A stretch of DNA of 64,000 nt from CAXXOZ01 sp963676435 (GCA_963676435.2 CAXXOZ010000006.1:434001-498000); one strand, 5' to 3'. Positions 26,351 through 35,388 are shown, counted from the first letter of the stretch. Notes: a model not told the origin generated them from the sequence alone. Numbers and translations: made by a program.

Positions 26351-27298
26351 ATGAAGTATATTGAAGAATTTAGAGATGGAGACAGATTGCAGGGGATATA
26401 CTTATGCAAGTCAAAGATTAGAGCCACTAAAAAAAATGGAGATCCATATGAGTCAGTGACTCTTCAAGATAAGACAGGAACTATAGATGCAAAAATCTGG
26501 AGCCCAGATTCACCAGGAATAAAGACATATGATATAATGGATTATATACATATCACAGGAGAGGTTAAGAACTTTCAGGGAACTCTTCAAATGAGTTTAT
26601 CTTATGTGGAAAAAGCAACAGAAGATGAATATATACCTGGGGACTATATCCCAGTAAGTGATAGAGACTCAGGTGATATGTATCAGGAATTACAAAGCTT
26701 TATTGCAAGTGTAAAAAATACGTATTTAAATAAATTATTAAATGAACTTTTTTCAATAGATGAAAGTTTTGCTAAAAATTTTAAATCTCATTCTGCAGCA
26801 AAAACAGTTCATCATAGTTTTGTAGGTGGTCTGATACAACATACTCTGGCAGTAGCAAGATTATGTGATTTTTATTGTAAAGAATATGAAATTTTAAATA
26901 GAGATCTTTTGATAACAGTTGCACTTTGTCATGACATAGGAAAAACGAAAGAGCTTTCATCATTTCCGCTAAATGATTATACTGACCAAGGGCAGCTGAT
27001 AGGACATATTGTTATGGGGGTTGAAATGGTTGGAGAAAAAATTAGAAACATAGAAGGTTTCCCTGATAAACTTGCCAGCGAAGTTAAGCATTGTATTTTG
27101 TCACATCATGGAGAATACGAATATGGTTCGCCTAAAAAACCAGCACTTGTAGAAGCGATAGCACTTAATTTTGCTGATAATACTGATGCGAAAATTCAGA
27201 CTATGACAGAAATCATGGGAGCAAATACAGCTAAAAGTGATGAATGGTTGGGCTATAACAGATTGTTTGAATCTAATATAAGAAAGACAGGAAAATAG
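26351..27298 (+). CDS. yhaM: 3'-5' exoribonuclease YhaM-like (OB fold + HD domain)
   Basis: A 315-residue nuclease. An N-terminal OB-fold nucleic-acid-binding domain (about residues 15-95) is followed by an HD phosphohydrolase domain (about 155-285). Metal ligands are visible in HHSFVGGLIQHT and CHDIGKTKE, with the downstream HHGEYEYGSPKKP. YhaM in Bacillus is a Mn-dependent 3'-5' exonuclease acting on RNA and DNA. AAAGGAT precedes the ATG. The rlmD-like gene starts 3 bases after its stop. Confidence 0.9.
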   Translation: MKYIEEFRDGDRLQGIYLCKSKIRATKKNGDPYESVTLQDKTGTIDAKIWSPDSPGIKTYDIMDYIHITGEVKNFQGTLQMSLSYVEKATEDEYIPGDYIPVSDRDSGDMYQELQSFIASVKNTYLNKLLNELFSIDESFAKNFKSHSAAKTVHHSFVGGLIQHTLAVARLCDFYCKEYEILNRDLLITVALCHDIGKTKELSSFPLNDYTDQGQLIGHIVMGVEMVGEKIRNIEGFPDKLASEVKHCILSHHGEYEYGSPKKPALVEAIALNFADNTDAKIQTMTEIMGANTAKSDEWLGYNRLFESNIRKTGK

Positions 27299-27300
27299 AT

Positions 27301-28671
27301 TTGAAAAATGATTTAATAAATTTAGAAATAAATGACATAGGAACAAATGGAGAAGGTATAGGTAAGCTTGATGGCTATACCTTTTTTGTTAAGGATGCAC
27401 TTCCAGGAGATAAGATAGAGGCAAGAATTGTCAAAGAAAATAAAAACTTTGGATTTGCCAGGCTTGAAAAAATCATAACAAGGTCTCCTTATAGAATTGA
27501 ACCACCATGTGAAATAGCAAATAGATGTGGTGGTTGCCAGATTCAATCACTTGATTATGAAAAACAGTTAAAATTTAAAGAAGATAAAGTTAAAAACAAC
27601 CTAGAGAGAATTGGTGGCCTAAAAGACTTTGAAATGAAACCTATAATAGGAATGGAAAGTCCTTATTATTATAGAAACAAATCTCAGTTTCCAGTAGGAA
27701 AAAACAAAGAAGGAAAAATAATAACTGGGTTTTATGCTGGAAGGACACATTATATAATCGATACTACTAATTGTCATATAAGTCCTAAGATAAATGAAGA
27801 AATATTAAAAACTATAATTGATTTTATGACTAAAAATGGGATAGAAGCTTACGATGAAAAAAGTTGTAAAGGTATAGTAAGGCATATTATTATTAGGAAT
27901 TCTTTTAAGTTAGATGAAATCATGGTTATAATAGTTGTTAATGATAATAAGCTTAAAAAATCTGAAGAACTGGTAAACTCATTGAAAACAATAAATGGAG
28001 TTTCTTCAATATGTTTGAACATAAATAAAGATAATACAAATGTGATAATGGGTAAAAAAATCATTAATCTTTTTGGTGAAGGCTATATTACAGACTATAT
28101 AGAAGATTTGAAATTTAGAATTTCTCCCTTGTCATTTTTTCAAATTAATCCTATTCAAACAGAAAAGTTGTATAGGGTAGCATTAGATTATGCTATGCTT
28201 ACTGGTAAGGAAACGGTTTGGGACCTTTATTGCGGTATAGGATCTATTTCTCTTTTTCTAGCGAAAAAGGCAAAAAAAGTCTTTGGGGTAGAAGTGGTTA
28301 AAGAAGCCATAGAGGATGCTAAATTAAATGCCAAGATTAATGGTATTAAAAATACTGAATTTCTTGTAGGTGAATCTGAAAAAGTATTTGTAGATTATTA
28401 TAAAGATAAAATTAATCACGAGGATAGGCCGGATGTGGTAGTGGTTGATCCGCCACGAAAGGGTTGTGACGAGAAACTGCTGGATAGCATTATAAAAGTA
28501 AGTCCTGAAAGAATAGTATATGTAAGCTGTGATAGTGCAACTCTTGCAAGGGATTTAAAGATATTATGTGAAAATGGCTATAAGGCCACCCAAGTTCAGC
28601 CAGTGGATATGTTTCCTCATAGTGTGCATGTGGAGTGTGTGGTAAAACTTTCTAGTAAAATCAAGGGTTAG
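27301..28671 (+). CDS. rlmD: 23S rRNA (uracil-C5)-methyltransferase, RlmD/RlmCD family
   Basis: A 456-residue TrmA-family enzyme that methylates C5 of uracil using SAM. An N-terminal TRAM domain (about residues 3-58), a [4Fe-4S] cysteine set (CEIANRCGGCQIQ, about 71-83), the SAM-binding DLYCGIGS, the nucleophile region DPPRKGC and the C-terminal YVSCDSATLARDL are present. Translation starts at TTG 27301 after AGGAAAA. Bacillota often carry one RlmCD that modifies two rRNA sites, so the exact target U is unsure. Confidence 0.93.
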   Translation: MKNDLINLEINDIGTNGEGIGKLDGYTFFVKDALPGDKIEARIVKENKNFGFARLEKIITRSPYRIEPPCEIANRCGGCQIQSLDYEKQLKFKEDKVKNNLERIGGLKDFEMKPIIGMESPYYYRNKSQFPVGKNKEGKIITGFYAGRTHYIIDTTNCHISPKINEEILKTIIDFMTKNGIEAYDEKSCKGIVRHIIIRNSFKLDEIMVIIVVNDNKLKKSEELVNSLKTINGVSSICLNINKDNTNVIMGKKIINLFGEGYITDYIEDLKFRISPLSFFQINPIQTEKLYRVALDYAMLTGKETVWDLYCGIGSISLFLAKKAKKVFGVEVVKEAIEDAKLNAKINGIKNTEFLVGESEKVFVDYYKDKINHEDRPDVVVVDPPRKGCDEKLLDSIIKVSPERIVYVSCDSATLARDLKILCENGYKATQVQPVDMFPHSVHVECVVKLSSKIKG

Positions 28672-28676
28672 AGCGA

Positions 28677-28829
28677 TTGCAAAACTTTAAAATAGGCGTT
28701 TTGTCCACTGTCAATGAGGAATATTTAAAGAAAAATGGATTAACAATTAATGAAGTTGAAAAAAGAATATCAAATTTTTTAGACATTACCTTTAATAAGG
28801 TTTTAAAAAAAGTGATGAAAGCGAACTGA
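28677..28829 (+). other. Short open frame, possible gene remnant
   Basis: A 50-codon frame from TTG (opening LQNFKIGVLS, ending KKVMKAN) directly after rlmD. It has no good ribosome site and no family I recognise. The protein-like composition suggests the tail of a decayed gene. Confidence 0.3.
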
Positions 28830-28884
28830 AATAATATTTTTTTAAGATTGATTAAAAAGGACATTCACGAGTGATTATATATTT

Positions 28885-29106
28885 ATGTTTGTTGAAAAAA
28901 TCTGCCTGTTAGAATTCAATAAGCTTTGGGTGCTATTTGGGCTGATTGACAACGAAGTGATTCATTCAGGCACAATTAATTTTGAGGATGATTATAATAT
29001 CATGGCTATTCCATTTGGATTAATGAATATTATTGTATATGATTGAACTATACAATCAAATAAAATAAATGAAGTATATAAAAGTCTTTTGGAAAGAAAA
29101 AAATAG
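28885..29106 (+). pseudogene. Unrecognised gene fragment with internal stop
   Basis: A 53-codon frame opens at ATG 28885 (MFVEKICLLEF), is cut by TGA at 29044-29046 and continues in the same frame to TAG at 29104-29106. The continuity across the stop suggests a decayed gene. I cannot assign a family. No ribosome site is obvious. Confidence 0.4.
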
Positions 29107-29116
29107 ATATTAGAGA

Positions 29117-29172
29117 CAGCAAAAAAGCAATGCCTTAACCGATACCAAAATCGCACATTGCTTTGCTTTCAT
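29117..29172 (+). terminator. Terminator-like hairpin
   Basis: AGCAA..AGCAATGC pairs imperfectly with GCA.CATTGCTTTGCT around a loop of about 20 bases, with T-rich flanks. It may isolate the PPOX gene from upstream remnants. Confidence 0.45.
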
Positions 29173-29240
29173 TTATATTATAATTAGATTATATGCAATT
29201 CTATCTGAAAAGGCAATAACTTCATAACAGGAGAATACTT

Positions 29241-29636
29241 ATGGATAATGTAAATGTAATAACTAAGTTTATTGAAGATAGCAAAATATTCTATCTAGCA
29301 ACTAATGGCGAAGCAGGTCCTGATGTAAGACCAATGGGTATAGCAATTCCTTATAATTCAAAGTTTTATTTTATTCTTGCAAAGCCTATGCGTCTTCATA
29401 ATCAACTTCAGGCTAATGGAAAAGTATCTATTTGTGCATATGACGGTGAAAAAATATTAAGATTATATGGAACTGCAGTCATGGATGATTCTAATGAGAC
29501 AAAAGAAGCATTCATTAGTATGAATGATCAGATTGCTCAAATGTTCCCCAAAGAAGTTATTGCGCCATACTATCTAAAAGAAACTAAAGCAAGTATAGGT
29601 GCTATGGGTGGTGAAGTAGAAAAATATGAATTTTAA
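29241..29636 (+). CDS. Pyridoxamine 5'-phosphate oxidase family flavoprotein
   Basis: A 131-residue split-barrel FMN-binding protein. The segments IFYLATNGEAGPDVRPMG (about residues 16-33), a middle KPMRLHNQL segment and ICAYDGEKILRLYGTA (about 72-87) match the PPOX/nitroimidazole-reductase-like group. Function is usually a small-molecule reductase or flavin/haem carrier; true pyridoxine oxidase activity is unlikely at this size. AGGAG lies 9 bases before the ATG. A broken flavodoxin follows 42 bases downstream, so the two may have formed a redox pair. Confidence 0.88.
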   Translation: MDNVNVITKFIEDSKIFYLATNGEAGPDVRPMGIAIPYNSKFYFILAKPMRLHNQLQANGKVSICAYDGEKILRLYGTAVMDDSNETKEAFISMNDQIAQMFPKEVIAPYYLKETKASIGAMGGEVEKYEF

Positions 29637-29678
29637 GTAATTAATATCATTTTAACAAATCGTTTATGGAGGAATTCG

Positions 29679-30091
29679 ATGAAAACAGCAGTCAGATATT
29701 TCAGCCGTACAGGTAACACTAAAAAGCTTGCAGAAGCAGTAGCTAAGGAAGTTGGAGTCAAAGCTTTACAGGTTAGTGAACCACTCACAGAAGACATTGA
29801 TACTTTATTTTTGGCAAGTTCAGTTTATGCTGGTGGTGTGGCAAGTGATGTTAAAAATTTATAGCAAGCATAGATGTGAAGATAGGAGAGATTGTCAACA
29901 TAAGCTATGCTGCAATTATTGAATCAACATATGCTCAAGTTAAAAATCTTGTGGAAAGAAAAAAATTAAAGATGTCTAAATATGAATATCATTGTCGAGG
30001 ACAATTTACTTTAATGCATAGAGGAAAACCCGATGATAAAGATATAAGTGATGTTTCTGAGTTTATTAAAGAATGTTTAAATAAACAATAA
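29679..30091 (+). pseudogene. Flavodoxin, frameshifted
   Basis: The start is MKTAVRYFSRTGNTKKLAEAVA, with the FMN phosphate loop SRTGNTKK at about residues 9-16. It runs to VKNL and then hits a stop. The following frame (from FIASIDVKIGE) continues the same fold to KYEYHCRGQF and ends at 30091. One missing base near 29855-29860, in an A5T3 run, explains the break; adding it gives about 137 residues, a normal flavodoxin. GGAGGAATTC precedes the ATG. It is a real lesion or a sequencing error. Confidence 0.8.
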
Positions 30092-30122
30092 ACTTATCTT
30101 ATAATATGCTGATTTAAATATC

Positions 30123-30254
30123 ATGGATGTCGTGTTGGGAAGAATGACCAAGAATCAAGAGTTCTGCGAGAAATATTTGGAGGATGAGGAATTCCGTAAG
30201 GAAGTGGATAAAATACTACTTCCTCTTGTGCATGAAAGACTTTCAAAAATTTAG
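30123..30254 (+). other. Short remnant frame, possibly a C-terminal gene tail
   Basis: A 43-codon frame with the charged helical sequence NQEFCEKYLEDEEFRKE in its middle. It looks like the C-terminal tail of a larger enzyme, possibly a restriction-modification subunit, but the family is not identified. No promoter or ribosome site is seen. It lies directly before the group II intron fragment. Confidence 0.3.
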
Positions 30255-30303
30255 TGTTATCCTATTGAAGCAGTGGTTTTATATAATCGCTGCTTCTTTT
30301 TAG

Positions 30304-30490
30304 TGTGCCCAGCGTGGGGGCGATCTTATAGGTTAAAGCTCTTAACGCGTCCTAGCAGTGGAAAGCGTATAGCCAATGGCAAGTGTGTCCTCGGTGATGA
30401 GGAATCTGAAGGAAGCGAGAAGGCAAATCTCTGGTCTGACGAACAGAAATCACACATAAGGCGTACCTTTGTGGGTAAGGTTGCTAATAA
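30304..30490 (+). mobile_element. Group II intron 5' fragment (RNA domain only)
   Basis: The sequence opens with GTGTGCCCAGCGTGGGGG and contains GGAATCTGAAGGAAGCGA, TCTGGTCTGACGAACAGAAA and CACACATAAGGC. These are hallmark segments of the domain I region in a common bacterial group II intron class. No reverse transcriptase/maturase frame, domain V or 3' end follows, so it is a truncated remnant. The 80-codon frame over it (30273-30515) is an artefact of the RNA sequence. Confidence 0.75.
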
Positions 30491-30524
30491 TATAATAGAA
30501 GCAATACGAAAGTAGATGTGTTAA

Positions 30525-30674
30525 ATGAAAACTGCGATAAAAAGTAAATTTGAACAATTTGATGAAAAAACAGCAATAGAAACACTATTCTCTTATATTG
30601 ATAAAGGAATTGATGATATGGAAGCAGGAAGACTGCATACTATAGATGAAGCATTTCAAATTGTCAAAGATTAA
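30525..30674 (+). CDS. Small antitoxin-like protein (RelB-type)
   Basis: A 49-residue acidic protein (MKTAIKSKFEQFDEKT start; IDDMEAGRLHTIDEAF near the end). The C-terminal pattern resembles short antitoxins paired with RelE/ParE toxins. A toxin-like remnant begins 8 bases after its stop. Whether it is still expressed is unclear, as no strong ribosome site is seen. Confidence 0.5.
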   Translation: MKTAIKSKFEQFDEKTAIETLFSYIDKGIDDMEAGRLHTIDEAFQIVKD

Positions 30675-30681
30675 ATGAATA

Positions 30682-30798
30682 ATGAACTATAAGGCTCTTG
30701 TAATTGATGAACCTAAAGATGAAATGTTTAATTTATTTAAGTATGTCCACATAGATTTATAAAATCCAGATGCAGCTGAAAAGTTTTTATTTGCATAA
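30682..30798 (+). pseudogene. RelE/ParE-family toxin remnant
   Basis: MNYKALVIDEPKDEMFNLFKYV matches the start of RelE/ParE toxins. A TAA at 30760-30762 interrupts it, the frame continues NPDAAEKFLFA and stops at 30798. It is far shorter than the usual 90-100 residues, so it is dead. It lies behind the antitoxin-like gene. Confidence 0.6.
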
Positions 30799-30878
30799 TT
30801 AGTTTTAAGCATTTTTTAAAGTTAAAATTCAGACATAAAATCAAACAGTGAATATTTTAAACTAGCATTTAGGATATT

Positions 30879-31400
30879 TTAAATCTCTGAATTTTCTAAA
30901 GACTGGTTTTCAAAAATAAAATATTTACATAAACCTATAATTGTAGAAGAAAAAATCATACAAGCAAATTCTACACTTTTTGAGTTGTTTTTTTCATTCT
31001 GAAATATTGGTGTGAAATTTTTTTCGATTATATTTTTAAAATTTATTTCAAATTTTTGGTCGCATAGTGGACCAAGTAGAGCTTTTAGCACATCATGATT
31101 TATGCGAATATATTCTATAAACGCATAAGAACTCTCATTTGAGATACCAAATTCTATAAATTTTTTATCAATTAACTTATTAATCAAGTCGTCCATATTA
31201 TCCAATAGTTCATTTTCAATGCTATTTAAAATAGAATTCTTATTTTCAAAATAAGTATAAAATGTCGATTTCGCAATACCACTTTCCTTACATAAATCAT
31301 TTATTGAAAAACCTTTTAATCCATTTTTTTCATACAGATTTATGAATATGCTTTCAATTTTTTTAATTATCTTTAAATTATTGTTTTCACGTTTATTCAT
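30879..31400 (-). CDS. TetR-family transcriptional regulator
   Basis: A 173-residue repressor-type protein. The N-terminal helix-turn-helix (about residues 10-55) contains GFSINDLCKESGIAKSTFYTYFENK. The C-terminal ligand-binding half is poorly conserved, as usual. The start at 31400 is set by GGAG 9 bases upstream. It is divergent from the UroD-family pseudogene at 31589 and may once have controlled it. A candidate operator lies in the gap. Confidence 0.9.
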   Translation of the reverse strand: MNKRENNNLKIIKKIESIFINLYEKNGLKGFSINDLCKESGIAKSTFYTYFENKNSILNSIENELLDNMDDLINKLIDKKFIEFGISNESSYAFIEYIRINHDVLKALLGPLCDQKFEINFKNIIEKNFTPIFQNEKNNSKSVEFACMIFSSTIIGLCKYFIFENQSLENSEI

Positions 31401-31426
31401 GATTTTCATCTCCAATTTAAACTTGA

Positions 31427-31475
31427 GAATGATTCTAGCATAGCCTTTAACTAAAAGTCAAATTCCGAATCATTG
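31427..31475. promoter_or_regulatory. Candidate TetR operator
   Basis: GAATGATTC (31427-31435) and GAATCATTG (31467-31475) form an inverted pair about 30 bases apart in the divergent gap between the TetR gene and the UroD pseudogene. Assignment is by position only. Confidence 0.3.
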
Positions 31476-31588
31476 ATAGAAATATAACAAAAACGTAATG
31501 GTAAATATTATATAATCATAATTATACAGTTTCCTTTCGATAAGATATAATGTTTATGTAGTTTCAATCTATAGAAGGAGAAGAAAAT

Positions 31589-32027
31589 ATGATAAACGAA
31601 TCAAATGGTCTACCACCAATTGCAATTAAGAAGCATGAGAGTAAAGGCAGCACTTGATTTAAAAGAAGGAGACAGAGTACCATTTATACCAACAACAAAT
31701 AATTTCAATGCAACAGGCTATGGGGTGTCAATCTATGATGCAATGAAAGATTTTGGTGTATTGGCAGATCCTTTTCAGAGGTATTTAAAACAGTATGATC
31801 CGGACTTGGTTTACATTCCGCCTTTTTTTCCAATCGATCCAATGGAAACAGCAGGTCATACAAGTGCCAGTTGCCCAGGCACCATTTGATGAGTTTGCAG
31901 ATTATTTAAGAGGCCTAATAACAACATGCATGGATATAAAAACAGATCCTGAACTTGTTGAAGAGGCTGTAAACAGATGGGCAGATGTTACAATACCAAA
32001 CGCTGTAGCAACAGCAAAAATGCAGCA
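31589..32027 (+). pseudogene. UroD-family gene, decayed
   Basis: It starts with a good AAGGAG site and MINESNGLPP. The sequence then shifts frame near 31620 to RVKAALDLKEGDRVPFIP and runs to METAGHTSA. A large internal deletion and another frame change near 31865 lead to VPVAQAPFDEFADYLRG and NAVATAKM, where a transposase remnant begins. The pieces resemble the UroD-like group common in Clostridia, not the closer MtaA-like protein at 3703. The missing middle and 3' end make it non-functional. It lies upstream of the flavoprotein/VOC/LVIVD operon and may have been part of it. Confidence 0.8.
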
Positions 32028-32359
32028 CCAGGCGTATCCCCGAATTCAAAGCCACTAAGAATTGCATAAAGAGGATTGATTTTTAACTGAGCAGCCCAGT
32101 CGGTAAATGAAGTTACTTTAAAATCAAGAGATAACATAATAGACCTTTGCATACAGGAAGGAGTTCTGGGTTTAGGGCCCAAAACTGAGTATTTGTTCCT
32201 AGAGAATTCATCAGTATAGGATAAATCAAGATTCCAAAAACGGTCAATGATATCCCAAGTAGAACGAGCAATCTTATCAGGATCAGGATAATATTTACGA
32301 AGATTAGTAACAACAAAGTTTTGATAGGCGGAATGACCGCCAGAGTTAACAGGTAACAT
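32028..32359 (-). pseudogene. Transposase N-terminal fragment (IS remnant)
   Basis: The minus-strand frame starts at ATG 32359 with GGAGGC upstream (MLPVNSGGHSAYQNF) and contains MLSLDFKVTSFTDWA and ILSGFEFGDTPG, which look like the N-terminal part of a DDE-type IS transposase. It is cut at GDTPG, where the UroD pseudogene joins. The upstream end of the element, with a TTGACA and a GCGCGAAGCGC palindrome, reaches to about 32475. The IS family is not certain. Confidence 0.6.
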
Positions 32360-32543
32360 GAAAAATCGCCTCCAATCGAAAAATATCTTATAAATAAAGG
32401 CGCGAAGCGCACATTTTTCGATGAAGTTGTCAAGGGTTTTTGATAAAAAAGTGGGGGATTTTAATAAAAAAGGAATCTGAAAGCCTTGATTTTACTGGCT
32501 TAGAGATTTCGAGAGATTATTATTATTTTTAGGAGGAAAAAAT

Positions 32544-33485
32544 ATGAAAATTCTTGGTATTTCCGCAGGAACAAAAAACGGAAATAATGACGCAATGTGT
32601 AAAGAAGCCTTAATGGGCGCAAAGGAAATGGGCGCAGAAATTGAATTTATTAGACTTCTAGATTTAGACCTAAAACCTTGCACGGGTTGCATTGCTTGTG
32701 TCGGACAAATTATGCAGGGAAAGCGAAGTAAATGTATTATTAAAGATGACTTTGCATGGCTTGATGAGAAAATGCTTGATGCGGATGGTATTATTTTTAC
32801 TGTCCCAATCTTTGAAAAAGGTGCTCCGGCGATTTTTAAAATCATTCAGGATAGATTTGCTGGCCCAGGTCATGATAGAGGAATGAACACTGTATGCAGG
32901 ATAATTTCTGAAAATAACGGAAATGAAGGACCAGATGAAAGACTGTTTAGAGATGATAAATTTCTATCTTTCATAGCTATTGGAGGTTCTGATTGGTCCA
33001 CCAGGGTATCGTGTGATGAAAGGCTTTTTGCAATGGTACCAATGTGGAAAGTGATTGACGATGTTGTTTTTTCGTGGTCAAAAGTTATAGCAGTAGAAGA
33101 TGAAAAAGTTGCAAAATGTCACGAAGTTGGAGTTAACATGGCTAATGCTCTTAAAAATCCAGAAGATGCAAAATTTTTAGGAGATAAGGGGATTTGTCCA
33201 CACTGTAATTCTAGAAACTTTTACTTAAATGATGATTCTACAAAGGCTATATGTGAAATGTGTGGTATTGAAGGAGAAATAAAAATCGTTGATGGTAAAA
33301 TGACATTTGAATTTTCTAAAGAAGCTGAAATGCATGCACATGACACCCTTTCAGGAAAAATGGTTCATGCAGAAGATATAGGAAAAAATGAAGGTGCTCT
33401 TATTGAGTCAAAGAAAACACAGAAATATAAAGATAGAATGGAAAATTATAAAAATTTCATACAGGTAACAAAACCAACAAAATAA
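32544..33485 (+). CDS. Iron-sulfur flavoprotein / NAD(P)H-dependent FMN reductase with C-terminal zinc ribbon
   Basis: A 313-residue protein with an N-terminal flavodoxin-like fold (MKILGISAGTKNGNND; FMN loop at about residues 7-16). A cysteine set CTGCIAC (about 47-53), with a further Cys 12 residues on, resembles the cluster motif of Isf-type flavoproteins. A CPHC...CEMC zinc-ribbon-like segment lies near 218-239. It likely carries electrons to a partner enzyme. AGGAGG precedes the ATG. It is first in an operon with VOC, LVIVD and small beta-protein genes. Confidence 0.85.
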   Translation: MKILGISAGTKNGNNDAMCKEALMGAKEMGAEIEFIRLLDLDLKPCTGCIACVGQIMQGKRSKCIIKDDFAWLDEKMLDADGIIFTVPIFEKGAPAIFKIIQDRFAGPGHDRGMNTVCRIISENNGNEGPDERLFRDDKFLSFIAIGGSDWSTRVSCDERLFAMVPMWKVIDDVVFSWSKVIAVEDEKVAKCHEVGVNMANALKNPEDAKFLGDKGICPHCNSRNFYLNDDSTKAICEMCGIEGEIKIVDGKMTFEFSKEAEMHAHDTLSGKMVHAEDIGKNEGALIESKKTQKYKDRMENYKNFIQVTKPTK

Positions 33486-33509
33486 AAATTGGATTTAGGA
33501 GGAAACAAT

Positions 33510-33962
33510 ATGAGTTGTCCAGTAAAAGTAACTCCACATCATGTGGGAATGTTTACAAAAGATTTGCAAAAAACCTGTGAATGGTGGGAAGATTTATTTG
33601 GTTTTAAGAAAATGTTTCAGAACAAGTTTTATCTTCCGGACTATGGCGAAGCTGACATGGCCTGGGTTAAAGTTAGCGAAAATTTTTACATTGAACTTTA
33701 TGACTTTCCAGGACTTGATGATACAGCGAAAGATCATTATTGGAAAGAATATGGTACAAAGCACTTATGCTTTTTTATTGAAGATGATGAATGGGATACA
33801 TTTATAGAGTATCTGGAAAATAAAGGAGTGAAAATCCTCGTAAAAGCAGAACATACACCAGAAAGACTTGGAAAACCCACTACAACAAAAGTAATATTTA
33901 TTAATGATCCAAATGGTAATACAGTTGAATTTCAGCAGTCATTTACCCCGGGTGAATACTAA
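33510..33962 (+). CDS. VOC-superfamily (glyoxalase/dioxygenase-fold) protein
   Basis: A 150-residue single VOC domain. Candidate metal ligands are the His in HHVGMF (about residue 10), the His in KHLCFF (about 87) and the Glu in NTVEFQQ (about 142). The fold supports lyases, isomerases, dioxygenases and binding proteins, so the reaction is open. The ATG at 33510 follows TAGGAGGAA. The gene is 24 bases behind the flavoprotein and 28 bases before the LVIVD protein, clearly one operon. Confidence 0.87.
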   Translation: MSCPVKVTPHHVGMFTKDLQKTCEWWEDLFGFKKMFQNKFYLPDYGEADMAWVKVSENFYIELYDFPGLDDTAKDHYWKEYGTKHLCFFIEDDEWDTFIEYLENKGVKILVKAEHTPERLGKPTTTKVIFINDPNGNTVEFQQSFTPGEY

Positions 33963-33990
33963 AAAATTATTAAGGATTGAGGAAGATGAA

Positions 33991-35388
33991 ATGGCAGATA
34001 TGTTCTATGCAAAGAGTCCAGGTAACAATGGATACATAAAAAATCTTGAGGTTTGTGATTTTAATAATCTTGACGGCAATTGTGGAATGTTTCAGATGGC
34101 TCTCTATAAAACTGAAATTGGGAAGTATTATCTTTATGGTGCTTGCTTTGGCGGTAATCAGAAAGGCATAATGATTAGTGATGTAACTGATCCTTACAAC
34201 ACAAAATTTGTTAAGCACTTTCCACTGATAAATGCGGATGAGTATCCAACAACAATAACTCCTAAAATTCAGGTTGCTGACGATCTTTTGATTTGTGCAA
34301 TGTGTGCTGGAAGTGGTCCGGGAGCAATAGTCACTCAAGATGAGCTACTAAAGACAAACTCTCAGACAGGTATAAGAATCTATTCGATAAAAGAGGATCC
34401 CGAGAATCCAGTGTTTTTAAGCTATTGGGATTGTGGCGTTCCGCATTCCTTTGGTGTACATAGGTTCATGTATAATGGAGGTAGATACGTACACCTTTCA
34501 AGTGAAGCAAAGGGGTTTGAAGGATCAATATACATAATTGTTGATATTGAAGATCCAAGGAATCCTAAAGAAGTAGGAAGGTGGTGGTCTCCGGAACAAT
34601 ATGCTGATGGGTACCCGGGACGTACATATGATCAACACGCACCTCATGTTCCAGAATTTATGGACAAAGGATGGTTGCACGGTCCACCTTTTGTAAGGAA
34701 CGGAATGGCTTATTGTGGCTATGGAGGCGATGGTCTTTATATATTAGATGTAAATGATGTTACAAGACCAAGGTGTGTCGGTAATCTGAGACTTCAGCCA
34801 ACATTTTCAAGCAGTCTTGCTGGTGCAAGAACACACACCGCACTGCCATTACCGGGTAGAGACTTAGTGGTAGTAACAAATGAAGGTGAAAGGTTTCAAT
34901 TCTTTAAACCAGGCTCAATAAAACAAGCCCAGGCATTAAATAATATACATATGGTTGATGTAAGTGATCCCGCTATGCCTACTTTAATAGCCGAGTTCCC
35001 TTACCCGGAAGTTCCAAAAGATTTTCCGTATCCAAATTTTAATATTATGAATTTAGAATGCCAAGGACCTTTTGGACCACATAACCTGCATGAACCTATG
35101 GATGGAAAACCATGGTTAGAACAAAGAGGTGATATAGTTTACTGTTGCTACTTTGCAGCAGGTCTTAGGATATATGATGTCTCTGATCCGTACTATATAA
35201 AAGAAATCGCATATTTTATACCTCCAAATCCTATCAAAAAACCTGAAGAATCATTTTTTCCTGGTTTTCCAGGACCAAGAAATGCAACTACTGAAGATGT
35301 GGTGGTTGATGATAGAGGTTACATATTTATTGATGCATTGGATGATGGTTTCTACGTGCTTAAAAGAAGCAATACAAAAGTAATTTAA
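33991..35388 (+). CDS. LVIVD-repeat beta-propeller-like protein
   Basis: A 465-residue protein with repeated strands of the form (I/V)xD(V/I)xDPxxP, for example MISDVTDPYN, IVDIEDPRNP, ILDVNDVTRP, MVDVSDPAMP and IYDVSDPYY, typical of LVIVD (PF08309) repeats that build a propeller. No signal peptide is present, so it is probably cytosolic, unlike many propellers. Several His residues (for example in TYDQHAPHVPEF and GPHNLHEP) could hold a metal. The start at 33991 follows GAGGAAG. It is third in the flavoprotein-VOC operon; the enzymatic role is unknown. Confidence 0.85.
   Translation: MADMFYAKSPGNNGYIKNLEVCDFNNLDGNCGMFQMALYKTEIGKYYLYGACFGGNQKGIMISDVTDPYNTKFVKHFPLINADEYPTTITPKIQVADDLLICAMCAGSGPGAIVTQDELLKTNSQTGIRIYSIKEDPENPVFLSYWDCGVPHSFGVHRFMYNGGRYVHLSSEAKGFEGSIYIIVDIEDPRNPKEVGRWWSPEQYADGYPGRTYDQHAPHVPEFMDKGWLHGPPFVRNGMAYCGYGGDGLYILDVNDVTRPRCVGNLRLQPTFSSSLAGARTHTALPLPGRDLVVVTNEGERFQFFKPGSIKQAQALNNIHMVDVSDPAMPTLIAEFPYPEVPKDFPYPNFNIMNLECQGPFGPHNLHEPMDGKPWLEQRGDIVYCCYFAAGLRIYDVSDPYYIKEIAYFIPPNPIKKPEESFFPGFPGPRNATTEDVVVDDRGYIFIDALDDGFYVLKRSNTKVI

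Noticed and set aside
30273..30515. An 80-codon frame
   Set aside because: It translates the group II intron RNA segments and has no ribosome site or protein-like composition.
32113..32433. Second minus-strand frame beside the transposase remnant
   Set aside because: It overlaps the transposase-like frame and shows no recognisable motif.
33904..33990. Longer N-terminus for the LVIVD protein
   Set aside because: The extension overlaps the VOC gene and lacks a ribosome site; ATG 33991 has one.
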